Assembly: GCF_030230605.1 (NCBI RefSeq)
Contig: NZ_JASPDO010000018.1
Span: 1 to 55,718 of the forward strand
Reading direction: 5' to 3'
DNA from: Brevibacterium sp. UMB1308A
GTDB taxonomy: Bacteria > Actinomycetota > Actinomycetes > Actinomycetales > Brevibacteriaceae
DNA length: 55,718 nt
The first letter of the stretch is position 1; every line of letters starts with the position of its first letter. This document shows, in pieces, positions 33,519 to 41,775 of the stretch. A program made the position numbers and the translations under genes. Under the pieces are notes generated by a model. That model ran no database searches. It was given only the letters and a program-made list of their open reading frames with translations, and was not told the DNA's origin.

Positions 33519-34465
33519 ATACCTGGATGTTGATCGTGATGCTCGCAGCGTTGGGGCTCACAATGGCTGTGACAGTCGCGGTACCGGAGATGTCCCGCCC
33601 CACGCTCCCCTTGGGGGTGAGTGTTCCCAGCGATCGCGTCGGTGAGCCTGCCGTACGTAGCGCGATCCGTCGTTACAGGATCTGGCTTCTAGTCGGCGGG
33701 ATCGTGGCCGGGGCGGTAATGGTGGCGGCCGTCAGCATCCCAGAAGTGAGTGTGTTGATTTTGCTGGGCTATGTCGGCTGGACCGTGGTTGCGTTCGCCG
33801 TGTGCCGAAAGCCAATCATGGTGGCCATCAATTATCACTCGCTGCCAGATCCAATGCCCACGCACTACGACGCTGAAGGAAACGTGACCAGTTGGAAGCC
33901 CAGGAGCTGGGGTAGCGCGCTACTCCTGCCCTTGATCTCATGTGGAAGCACGCTTTCACTTGTTGTGCTGTGTGTCATTCTGAGCAGACATCAGCACACC
34001 CGATTTCCGGACGGACGCCCCAAGGCTTCCCGAAAGTTTCAGGAAGAGAGAGGGAAGACTTTACAACATGTACTGGCCATACTCACTTTCGTCTCTGCGA
34101 TCTTAATGAGTATCTTGGCGGTCGCACCTGTCGTTCAACTCACGCCTGCCGGGATCTCTTGGACAGTTTGGGGACTGATGGCGGCCAGCTCGCTTCCGGT
34201 CATTTGGCTCGTCATCGATAGTGTCCGTCAAAGCCGCGCATTGACGGACACTCCAGCAGGCTCCGGTCCGCAATCGCCCGATGATGACCATCTGTGGAGG
34301 TGGGGCATCTTCTATGAAAACCGCGAAGATCCACGAGTATGGGAAGAAAAGCGCAACGGGATCGGGCTCACTGTCAACATTGGCCACCCCGGAGGCATGG
34401 CGCTCATGGGCGTGGTCGCCCTGCTTGTTCTGGCAACAATCGCCTTGGTGATCACTGTTTTGTGA
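33515..34465 (+). CDS. DUF5808-containing membrane protein
   Basis: The 316-residue protein has about six hydrophobic segments. A cytoplasmic loop near the C-terminus (HLWRWGIFYENREDPRVWEEKRNGIGLTVN) carries the DUF5808 pattern; the N-terminal half resembles DUF1648/SdpI-like immunity membrane proteins. GTG at 33515 has an excellent AAGGAGG site and overlaps the regulator's stop. GntR-coupled proteins of this type are thought to respond to envelope peptides or antibiotics. Confidence 0.8.
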   Translation: MNTWMLIVMLAALGLTMAVTVAVPEMSRPTLPLGVSVPSDRVGEPAVRSAIRRYRIWLLVGGIVAGAVMVAAVSIPEVSVLILLGYVGWTVVAFAVCRKPIMVAINYHSLPDPMPTHYDAEGNVTSWKPRSWGSALLLPLISCGSTLSLVVLCVILSRHQHTRFPDGRPKASRKFQEERGKTLQHVLAILTFVSAILMSILAVAPVVQLTPAGISWTVWGLMAASSLPVIWLVIDSVRQSRALTDTPAGSGPQSPDDDHLWRWGIFYENREDPRVWEEKRNGIGLTVNIGHPGGMALMGVVALLVLATIALVITVL

Positions 34466-34512
34466 CGCCATAGCGGGGCTAATGCGGGCTAACCCGTCAG
34501 TCCTCGAACCTG

Positions 34513-34614
34513 GCAGCGCAAAAGCCCTGGTGGGTTATCCCACCAGGGCTTTTGTTCTACGAGTGCTGTCTCATTAGCTTCTCGAGTGGAGCCAGCGGAA
34601 GGGTTGTCGAAACT
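34513..34614. repeat. Module-flanking direct repeat, left copy (with hairpin)
   Basis: The repeat aligns without gaps to 39244-39345 (8 differences in 102 nt). It starts with a perfect 15-bp hairpin, AAAAGCCCTGGTGGG (34520-34534) and CCCACCAGGGCTTTT (34539-34553), which also terminates the DUF5808 operon. It then reads into sequence related to the start of small HTH genes. The rest of 34466-34720 shows no other gene. Confidence 0.85.
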
Positions 34615-34720
34615 CGCCCGCCGTTAGTTCGGATCGGTTCGATGCACCAGTCGATTCGCATCCGCGTGCTCAAGGCCGGCCGCGAGGAGCCGCTCCCGCG
34701 CAGGCTCCCGCGCGCCCGAC

Positions 34721-35002
34721 GTGGCACAGAGACAGTACGAGGCTGGCGCCACGTTGCGAGAGCTTGCCAACGAGCTCGGGATCGGGTGGGGACGACTGGC
34801 CTTGCTGCTACGGAACCGGGGTGTACGGATGCGGCGTGCTACAGCGCCGCCGGATGAGGTGCGGGAGATGGCTCGTCGCTATGCCGGTGGTGAGTCGCTC
34901 GAACGCGTGGGCAAGCACCTCGGATTCTCACCCAGCACAGTCCACAACCATCTCCGATCTGCCGGCATAGTGCTGCGTGATGCGCACGGATGTGGAAGAT
35001 AG
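34721..35002 (+). CDS. Small helix-turn-helix protein, left paralog
   Basis: About 93 residues with two helix-turn-helix units: GATLRELANELGIGWGRLALLLRNRGVRMR and ESLERVGKHLGFSPSTVHNHLRSAGIVLRD. It ends with the family's typical RDAHGxxR. Such proteins occur beside recombinase and mobile genes in actinobacteria and resemble resolvase DNA-binding domains. Relatives usually have a longer N-terminus (VVETxxSAGSYW-like); that sequence is present upstream (about 34600) in a different frame, so this copy may be frameshifted. The GTG at 34721 is provisional. It is 68 nt upstream of the helicase gene. Confidence 0.6.
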   Translation: MAQRQYEAGATLRELANELGIGWGRLALLLRNRGVRMRRATAPPDEVREMARRYAGGESLERVGKHLGFSPSTVHNHLRSAGIVLRDAHGCGR

Positions 35003-35070
35003 CGAAGCACATCGGTCGCCGAGATTGTTCGCCAGGCAACTGTTGCTGTCAGACATGGCAAGATGGTTCC

Positions 35071-38000
35071 ATGGGACTGGATAGGGTCAGAGATGAGCGA
35101 CTGCGGATTCTGTCGTTCTGGTGGATGTTGGAGTTGTTCAGCCCACAGCAGGTGCCCGCCTTGACGCGTCGAGCAACCCGCCCGTCGGATCGTCAGGTGA
35201 TCGCATGGCAGGCTGGGGATCCTCTTCCCTGGGAGGTGCTCGCTCCGCCCAAGCCGTTCAACGGGACGCGAAGGGTCTGGCGTCACACCGTGTATTTGGG
35301 CGTCTACAAGCTTGAGGCGACGTACGAGGCGTTGGGTCGTGTGTTCGGCGAGGATCCTGATGCCTACGACAAACGGCCCGAGGGTGAGAGCGCCTGTGCC
35401 GGTCTCCTGATCGATCATGACGGTCGCCTCGTCACCGATTCGGCGGTGCTGTCCTCGGCGCTCTGGGCTGCTGGTCGCACACGAGACCCCGGAGCGAGCA
35501 ACCCGCGCTGGATGGACGGGTTCGTCGAGACCGCGGGAAAATTCGTCGACTCGATTGACGCATTTGAAGGCGCCCGCCGTGATGCCGATGGTGGAGAGCA
35601 GCCTCCGCCTTACGACTCGGGCTCGCTGAACAAATTGCTGAAGCTCTCCCATATCGCTGCCGGAGTCGACAGCTTCGATGACCTCGCGGACGATCGAGTG
35701 GTCATCGAGAGTGTGGCGGTGTCGGCACGACGAGCCGAAGACAATATGGACACCGACTTCTTGAACAGCTTCTACCTCGATGACCTCGCGGTCGTACGCG
35801 ACCATGTCGCACGCGGAGTTCTCGGCGCCGGCCTCGCCACATATCTCACCGGCGACCAGACACTGCCTGTGTCCGATCGGATCGATGTCGTCACACACCC
35901 GGACGCGGTCGACGCAGGAACCAGGATCGAGCACCTCCCCAAGGGTCGATGGCCGACTAACCCGGAGCACTCACTGGCCCTGAGCCAGCAGTTCGCCGTC
36001 AACCGAGCGCTGAACGACCTCGGACACAGCACTGGTCTCATGGGCGTCAACGGTCCGCCAGGCACCGGCAAGACGACCATGCTACGCGACATCCTCGCAG
36101 GGAACGTCGTCGAGCGAGCCCGCCAACTCGCGGGTCTGTCTCGGCCATCGCATGCCTTCACTGAAGTCACCCATCGATGGTCCGATGGCGAAGGTCACGA
36201 CCGGATCGTTCGCCAGCTCAAACCCGAGCTGACAGGCTTCGAGATGGTCGTCGCCTCGGCGAACAACGCGGCTGTCGAGAACGTCACCACCGAGATCCCC
36301 GACGAGAACGCAATCGAGGCGCCTTGGCGTGGCCACATCGACTACTTCGGTGATATCGCGACCAAGATCCTCCAAGACGTTGCCGCCAGCAACTCCACCA
36401 GCAACACGAAACCACCAACAGCCTGGGGTCTCGTCGCCGCCCGACTCGGCAGAAAGAGAAACCGTTCGGCCTTCCACTCAGCATTCTGGTTCGATGAAAA
36501 AGACCCCAAGACCAAGAAGCCTGTCGAGAACGGCGTCCCGAGGATACAGACACGGTTGAGGCAGTGGCGAGACGGCGAGGTCCCCCACACGCCTTGGGAA
36601 CAAGCACGCGAGGCGTTCCACGCTGCCGAACAGCGCGTCGATGCACTCATCCGGCAACGCGCTCAGGCCCAAGACCGGCTCCGGCGAGTCCCGGAACTGG
36701 CCGAACGTGAACGCGACCTGGAAGCAGCGATCGAACAGGAACTCCGAGGTCTGAACCGGGCCCAACACGACCTGTCCCAGCATCAGCCGATTCAGCAGCA
36801 GGCAGACGCAGCCCGCACGCAAGCGGCCGCCAGCCACGACCGGCACCTCGCTACTCAACCCGGCGTTTTGGAGGCGATCTTCTCCTTTGGACGAGCCGTC
36901 CGAGAATGGCGCACCCGCCTTGCCGACCTCGCGCGAACACTGGACAACGCCGAGCAGCATTACCAAGACGTATCCAATCGTGGGCAACGGCTCCACGACG
37001 CCGTGCAGCATGCCCAAGCACGGCTGTCGTCAGCTCAACACGACCTGAACGGCCTCCGAGATCAACGGGCCAGACTTCAGGATCAGTGTGCGCAGGACGA
37101 AGAACGGTTCGGTGCGGCTTATCCCGGCCCGGCATGGCAGGGCGACCAGCGAGAGCTACACGCACCCTGGCTCGACAAGGAACTCGACACCGCGCGCTCG
37201 GACCTGTTCATCGCGGCACTACAACTGCACCAAGACTTCCTCGCTAACACCGCACGCGACATGCTCAACGGGCTACGCGCTGCCGGTGAGGTCGTCACCG
37301 GGAACTACCCACGCGACCTCGAACCCGAGAAGATCCGTGCCGCCTGGCAACTGTTCTTCCTCGTCGTTCCGTTAATCTCCACGACCTTCGCCTCCGCCAG
37401 CCGGATGTTCAGCGGCATCGGCTCTGAGGCGATCGGCTGGCTCCTCATCGACGAAGCCGGGCAAGCCTCACCCCAGTACGCCGCCGGCGCGATCTGGCGC
37501 GCGCAACGCATCGTCGCAGTGGGCGACCCGCTCCAGCTCGAGCCTGTCGTCACACTCCCTGAAAAGGCACAACGTAACATCGCCAGCAACTACGACCTCA
37601 GCACGACCTGGATCCCGCCACGCGCCTCCGTCCAGACCCTGGCCGACCGCGTCACGCCGTTCGGGACCCAACTCGATCAGGGCGAGGAAAAAGTCTGGGT
37701 CAGCGCGCCACTCCTGGTGCACCGACGCTGCGACAACCCGATGTTCACTCTGTGCAACCAGATCGCCTACAACAACCTGATGGTCAACGGCGTCCACCGT
37801 AATCTCGACAACCCCAACGAGCGCTTCGACAGCCCAACCGGGCCACTCATCGCCCCCGGCTTCTGGGCCGACGAGCCGGCCAACAGCCCCGGCAGCCATC
37901 TCCAACCAAACCAGATCGAGCGATTCGAGAAGGCCCTCGACTACTTGAACGACCACGGCGTCCCGCCGTCGGAGGTCATCGCCATCTCTCCGTTTCGAGC

Positions 38001-38274
38001 CGTCGCAGATCGCCTCCGTAGCCTCATTCCGAAATATCAGGGCCTCCGAGCCGGAACTATTCACACAGCGCAAGGACGCGAGGCCGACGTCGTGATCCTC
38101 GTCCTTGGCGGTGACCCCAGCAAACCGGGAGCACCCGCTAACTGGGCACGAACCCCGAACCTTGTCAACGTTGCCGCCAGCCGCGCCAAACGCCGCCTCT
38201 ACGTCATTGGCGATCGTTCCTTCTGGGCGCGCCACAACTACTTCCGAGACCTGTCCAACGCACTCGTTCAATAG
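35071..38274 (+). CDS. UPF1-like SF1 helicase (AAA_11/AAA_12), putative defence helicase
   Basis: The 1067-residue protein has a novel-looking N-terminal region (1-300), then a split superfamily 1 helicase: Walker A GPPGTGKT (about 328), motif II IDEAGQAS (about 793), motif III VGDPLQLEPV, motif V TIHTAQGREADVV (about 996) and motif VI NVAASRAKRRLYVIG (about 1035). A coiled coil of about 170 residues (508-680) is inserted between motifs I and II, as in some defence-island helicases. The ATG at 35071 starts the conserved sequence; the earlier frame overlaps the HTH gene. The usual nuclease partner is missing or represented by the decayed fragment downstream. Role in defence is inferred. Confidence 0.8.
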   Translation: MGLDRVRDERLRILSFWWMLELFSPQQVPALTRRATRPSDRQVIAWQAGDPLPWEVLAPPKPFNGTRRVWRHTVYLGVYKLEATYEALGRVFGEDPDAYDKRPEGESACAGLLIDHDGRLVTDSAVLSSALWAAGRTRDPGASNPRWMDGFVETAGKFVDSIDAFEGARRDADGGEQPPPYDSGSLNKLLKLSHIAAGVDSFDDLADDRVVIESVAVSARRAEDNMDTDFLNSFYLDDLAVVRDHVARGVLGAGLATYLTGDQTLPVSDRIDVVTHPDAVDAGTRIEHLPKGRWPTNPEHSLALSQQFAVNRALNDLGHSTGLMGVNGPPGTGKTTMLRDILAGNVVERARQLAGLSRPSHAFTEVTHRWSDGEGHDRIVRQLKPELTGFEMVVASANNAAVENVTTEIPDENAIEAPWRGHIDYFGDIATKILQDVAASNSTSNTKPPTAWGLVAARLGRKRNRSAFHSAFWFDEKDPKTKKPVENGVPRIQTRLRQWRDGEVPHTPWEQAREAFHAAEQRVDALIRQRAQAQDRLRRVPELAERERDLEAAIEQELRGLNRAQHDLSQHQPIQQQADAARTQAAASHDRHLATQPGVLEAIFSFGRAVREWRTRLADLARTLDNAEQHYQDVSNRGQRLHDAVQHAQARLSSAQHDLNGLRDQRARLQDQCAQDEERFGAAYPGPAWQGDQRELHAPWLDKELDTARSDLFIAALQLHQDFLANTARDMLNGLRAAGEVVTGNYPRDLEPEKIRAAWQLFFLVVPLISTTFASASRMFSGIGSEAIGWLLIDEAGQASPQYAAGAIWRAQRIVAVGDPLQLEPVVTLPEKAQRNIASNYDLSTTWIPPRASVQTLADRVTPFGTQLDQGEEKVWVSAPLLVHRRCDNPMFTLCNQIAYNNLMVNGVHRNLDNPNERFDSPTGPLIAPGFWADEPANSPGSHLQPNQIERFEKALDYLNDHGVPPSEVIAISPFRAVADRLRSLIPKYQGLRAGTIHTAQGREADVVILVLGGDPSKPGAPANWARTPNLVNVAASRAKRRLYVIGDRSFWARHNYFRDLSNALVQ

Positions 38275-38336
38275 CCCGTACAGACGACGTGGGCGTCGAC
38301 GTTTGTTTCGTCGAAGATCCGTACGACTATTGCCAC

Positions 38337-38822
38337 TCAGTCCGGTCCGTAGACCTCAAACCCACCTTTGGTCACGGTCTGCACGTATGAGGCGGCACCA
38401 GCGATGAGCCGTAGTTGCTCGTCACTCGCTGATCTGATGCTCAGGCCCGGGAGGTGTTCGAGGAGTGGCAACGCGGCGTTGTCTCGCCATCGCGCGCCAC
38501 GCATCGCTTGGCCGCGGACTTCGTAGAGATCCTTTAGGCGGGATCCTGCATCTGGTTTCGAGGAGTACTTGCAGTGCACGAGCGTGACGTGCAGATCTCC
38601 TCCATCGACTCGGATGCCGACGAGGTCGGCCGCCTCACCCGGCCTGTCATCGTCGATGAGAACGGCAAAAGGTCTGGTTCTCACCGAGGTAGCGTGCCAT
38701 GAAAGCCTGAATCGAGTCTGCTCTGCGATCGGGGCCCTGCGATTCGACCGCGATGTTCACACCTCCGGCGGCCCAGTCGAGAGAACGCAGGTTGTCGCGA
38801 GGGTATGGCGGAGGCTCGGTTC
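38337..38822 (-). pseudogene. Nuclease-like C-terminal fragment, frameshifted
   Basis: Two overlapping minus-strand frames give one split protein: the upstream frame (to about 38690) has DNLRSLDWAAGGVNIAVESQ, and the downstream frame has IDDDRPGEAADLVGIRV, then VTLVHCKYSSKPDAGSRL and LYEVRGQAMRGARW. The Asp and (E/H)xK-like VHCK pattern suggests a PD-(D/E)xK-type nuclease fold found at the end of large defence proteins. A frameshift near 38650-38690 and loss of everything upstream of 38822 make it non-functional. It converges on the helicase gene. Confidence 0.6.
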
Positions 38823-39202
38823 GCGGCGTCGGCATCAACCTCGCAGTCCAGGACGCAGTCGCTACAGCGCGCCTCCTGGCAAAGCCCTTGGCTGTAGGCG
38901 AGTTGAGCCGCTCGGAAGGTGATCGCGCCCTGCCTCGCGTTTACCGTCGCCGGATCGTTCCCACCGTCATCGTTCAGCAAATGCAGCGTCTCCTGCACTC
39001 CGGAGTTATCATGCCTGCTCTCAACGGGAAGAACATCAAACCGCCCAAGCAGCTCAATGCGGTGCTGAAACGTATTCCAGCCCTGACCGCTATCCCCGCG
39101 TTCCTCGTTGGTGTTGGGCCCCTGCCTGAGAAGGCCCCGAAGTGGGCACGTCGGCCGGCTTTCAACAAGCAACGTGAGCCCGAGGCGGCAGCGACCCGCT
39201 GA
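38823..39202 (+). pseudogene. FAD-dependent monooxygenase, C-terminal fragment
   Basis: From GVGINLAVQDAVATARLLA (the GD...G-N-L-Q-D flavin-binding block of class A monooxygenases) to the stop, about 125 residues match the C-terminal third of UbiH/PHBH-like flavoproteins. The N-terminal FAD-binding Rossmann part is absent. The preceding sequence belongs to the opposite-strand nuclease-like fragment, so the break at about 38,820 is a clean recombination junction between two unrelated truncated genes. Confidence 0.75.
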
Positions 39203-39243
39203 CGCGGAGAAGACTTGGCAATCTCGGGTTATAGTCAGCGGAG

Positions 39244-39345
39244 GCAACGCAAAAGCCCTGGTGGGTCATCCCACCAGGGCTTTTGTACTACGAGTGCTGT
39301 CTCACTAGCTTCTCGAGTGGACCTAGCGGGAGGCTTGTCGAAACT
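39244..39345. repeat. Module-flanking direct repeat, right copy (with hairpin)
   Basis: Counterpart of 34513-34614 in the same orientation, 4731 bp away. The hairpin arms (39251-39265 and 39270-39284) are identical to those of the left copy; the loop is TCAT instead of TTAT. Confidence 0.85.
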
Positions 39346-39436
39346 TGCTCCTGCGCTGGTTCGTATTGGGCGACTGCACCGAGTGATCCGCCCCCGCGCG
39401 GCACGTGCCACCCATCGGCGAGTGGCGCCGGACAGC

Positions 39437-39751
39437 ATGCAAAGCAGAGTCACCGGCGAGGCGCTCGAAGCTGCGGTAGCGCACTACCGCGCTGGAGAGA
39501 CTCTTCGCGCGATCGCCACCGATGTCGGTCTCAGTCGTCACCGGCTGGCGGCATTGCTCCGGGAGCGAGGCGTCCGCAAACGGCGGGCGACCCCTTCCGC
39601 TGCAGAGGTGCGCGACATGGTTCAGCGTTATGCGAACGGAGAGTCGCTCGAACGTGTTGGTGAGCGCCAGGGGTTCTCAGCGGGCACAGTTCGGAATCAT
39701 CTGATCGCTGCGGGAGTGGCTTTGCGTGACCCCCAGGGGCGTCACAGATAA
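39437..39751 (+). CDS. Small helix-turn-helix protein, right paralog
   Basis: The 104-residue product has the same two-HTH layout as the left paralog (GETLRAIATDVGLSRHRLAALLRERGVRKR; ESLERVGERQGFSAGTVRNHLIAAGVALRD) and a matching tail (RDPQGRHR). The two share over half of their residues. The frame is open further upstream, but the VETxSxAGSYW motif typical of the family is in another frame (about 39340-39370), again suggesting an early frameshift. The ATG at 39437 is provisional. Confidence 0.6.
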   Translation: MQSRVTGEALEAAVAHYRAGETLRAIATDVGLSRHRLAALLRERGVRKRRATPSAAEVRDMVQRYANGESLERVGERQGFSAGTVRNHLIAAGVALRDPQGRHR

Positions 39752-39783
39752 AGACGCCTCGGCCGGGCAGTCCCCATTGGGTA

Positions 39784-40308
39784 GACCATGCCGTCGCACG
39801 TCTACAGGTAGAGGAGGGTGTCGGCGACTGCCTCTGGCAGACGTTCGATGGCGCCGGAGCGTTCGCTCGCAATGTCGCGACCACCTTGTTTGCGTGGGAC
39901 ACCACCACCGGGCTGCTGCCGCTGGACTACACCTCGGCGATCCTCGCCGTCGGGGACCCCAGCGGCGCCGAACAAGCCGGCCTCGCCACCGACGTCGTCG
40001 CCTACCTGCCCTCGCGGACCGCCTGGCAGGACCTGCGTGAGCACGGCACCACTCAGCAGCTGACGATCGACCACACCTGCATCCCCGACCAATGGGGCGA
40101 AGCTCTTGCCCAGGCACCCGAGGGACAACTCGCACCAGGCACGGTCGCCTACACCATCGAGGGCACCCGGCACCGCGCCGGGACCTGAAACGGGGAACCG
40201 GTCACCTCGACCCACCCTGTGGAGTTCACGGTGTTCGTGGTCTGCGCGCCGACCTACGAGACCTGTCACCTGCTGCGCCTGTCGCAGCTCGACAACCCGC
40301 CGCGGTAA
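39784..40308 (+). pseudogene. Conjugation-module protein, 5' truncated with in-frame TGA
   Basis: A continuous frame encodes VEEGVGDCLWQTFDG...LFAWDTTTGLLPLDY...TYETCHLL and ends at TAA 40306-40308, with a TGA at 40186-40188. The stop separates THRAGT-like sequence from NGEPVTSTHPVEFTVFV; a TGG Trp codon there would restore the frame. The 5' end is missing, with the frame merging into the HTH-gene spacer. Proteins of this kind precede the cell-wall hydrolase in actinobacterial conjugative elements; the exact role is unknown. Confidence 0.65.
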
Positions 40309-40315
40309 CCTGGTC

Positions 40316-41775
40316 GTGAAGAAGCTCGCCGTGATCGCTGCCGTGCTCGTGCTGTTCAGCCCCGCCCTGCTCCTGCTGGGGGTTGGGATGATGTTCAGCC
40401 CCGGCGCCAACGCTTCCTGCACCACCACCAGTGCTTCAGGCCCCGGGGTGGTGGGGCCGGTGCCGGACTCGCTGGAAGTGACTACCGCAGACGGGCAGAC
40501 CTTCACGCTGAACACCACCCAGCTCACTCACGCCGCCACCATCATCCAGACCGGATCCCAGATCGAGGGCGTCACGCGTGACGGGCTGCAGATTGCGCTC
40601 ATGGCCGCGCTCACCGAGTCGAATCTGCGGATGCTGGCCAACACCAGCGTCTACCCCGGCACCGGGAATCACCCCAATGACGGGGACACCTCCGACCACG
40701 ACAGCTTCGGCCTGTTCCAGATGCGACCCCGGGCCGGGTGGGGAACCGTCACCGACCTCATGGACCCCGTCTACCAGGCCCGCGCGTTCCTCGGCGGACC
40801 CACAGGCCCCAACCACCCCTCACCCCGCGGCCTGCTCGACATCCCCGGCTGGCAGACCCTGGCGAAGGGCGAAGCCGCCCAAGCCGTCGAAGTCTCCGCC
40901 TTCCCCGACCGGTACGCGAACTACGAGTCCGTCGCCGAACAGATCCTGACCACACTCACCACCCCCACAACCGACAGCCCTCGGTTGCCGGAGACCGGGC
41001 GTGTGGTCTTCCCGCTGCCTGAGGGCACCTGGGTCGCCACCTCGCCGTTTGGGATGCGGGTCCATCCCATCACCGGGGAGAACAAACTCCACACCGGCGC
41101 GGACTACTCCGCCCCCGACGGCACCTCCATCCTCGCCGCCGCCGACGGCATCGTCACCCACGCCTCGATGTCCGGCGGGCTGATCATCATCGAACACACC
41201 ATCGGCGGGCAGAAGATCGCCACCGCCTACGCCCACCTGAGGGAGAACGGCTTTCACGTCAACGTCGGCGACACCGCCACCACCATCCCCAACCCCACCG
41301 CCGCGGCCAGTGGCGGTAGCAGGCAGGACGGGTGCGACACCAGGGTCCACAGACCGCGCCACCACCCGATCCGGGTGACGGGGAGCCGGACCGCAAGGTC
41401 GATGACCCCACCACCGACGGGCAGATCACCGCCCGCATGCTCCACGTCTACACCCAAGCCCTCACCGCCCACCCCGACAGCTCCTGGGCCTGCTACTCAC
41501 CCCGCCCCGGCAGCAAATCCGAACACCCCCTCGGACGGGCCTGTGACGTCACTTTCGGCAACGCCATCGGCACCCGACCCACACCCCAGCAGCTCGAGAC
41601 CGGGTGGGCTTTCACCCGCTGGCTCCAAGACAACACCGAAACCCTCGGCGTCCAGTACCTGATCTGGCAAGGCCAGATCAGGTCCCTCGCTCGCGACGCC
41701 GAAAGCTGGCGCCCCTACAACGGCGGCGGCATCACCTGGCTCAACTGGCTGATCAACCTCGGCGACCAGCTCTAG
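40316..41775 (+). pseudogene. Conjugative cell-wall hydrolase (lytic domain plus M23 peptidase), broken
   Basis: GTG start, signal peptide (KKLAVIAAVLVLFSPALLLL), a lysozyme/transglycosylase-like domain (ALMAALTESNLR with catalytic Glu; DSFGLFQMRP), and an M23 peptidase domain with HTGADYSAPDG. The M23 part reads to HVNVGDTATTIPNP, where the expected GSSGxSTGPHLHFE segment with the final catalytic His pair is deleted. The frame then shifts near 41,330 to a C-terminal domain (ITARMLHVY, WACYSPRPGSKSEHPLGRACDVTFGN) in the next frame. That domain also ends abruptly at the MFS gene, with stop codons overlapping. The enzyme would have remodelled peptidoglycan at the mating channel. Confidence 0.78.

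Noticed and set aside
34520..34553. tRNA or attachment-site half in the hairpin repeat
   Set aside because: The 15-bp stem with a 4-nt loop is a terminator-type hairpin; no cloverleaf, anticodon or T-loop sequence is present in either copy.
34879..35970. Open frame of 363 codons opposite the start of the helicase gene
   Set aside because: No motif or ribosome site, and it is antisense to conserved helicase sequence.
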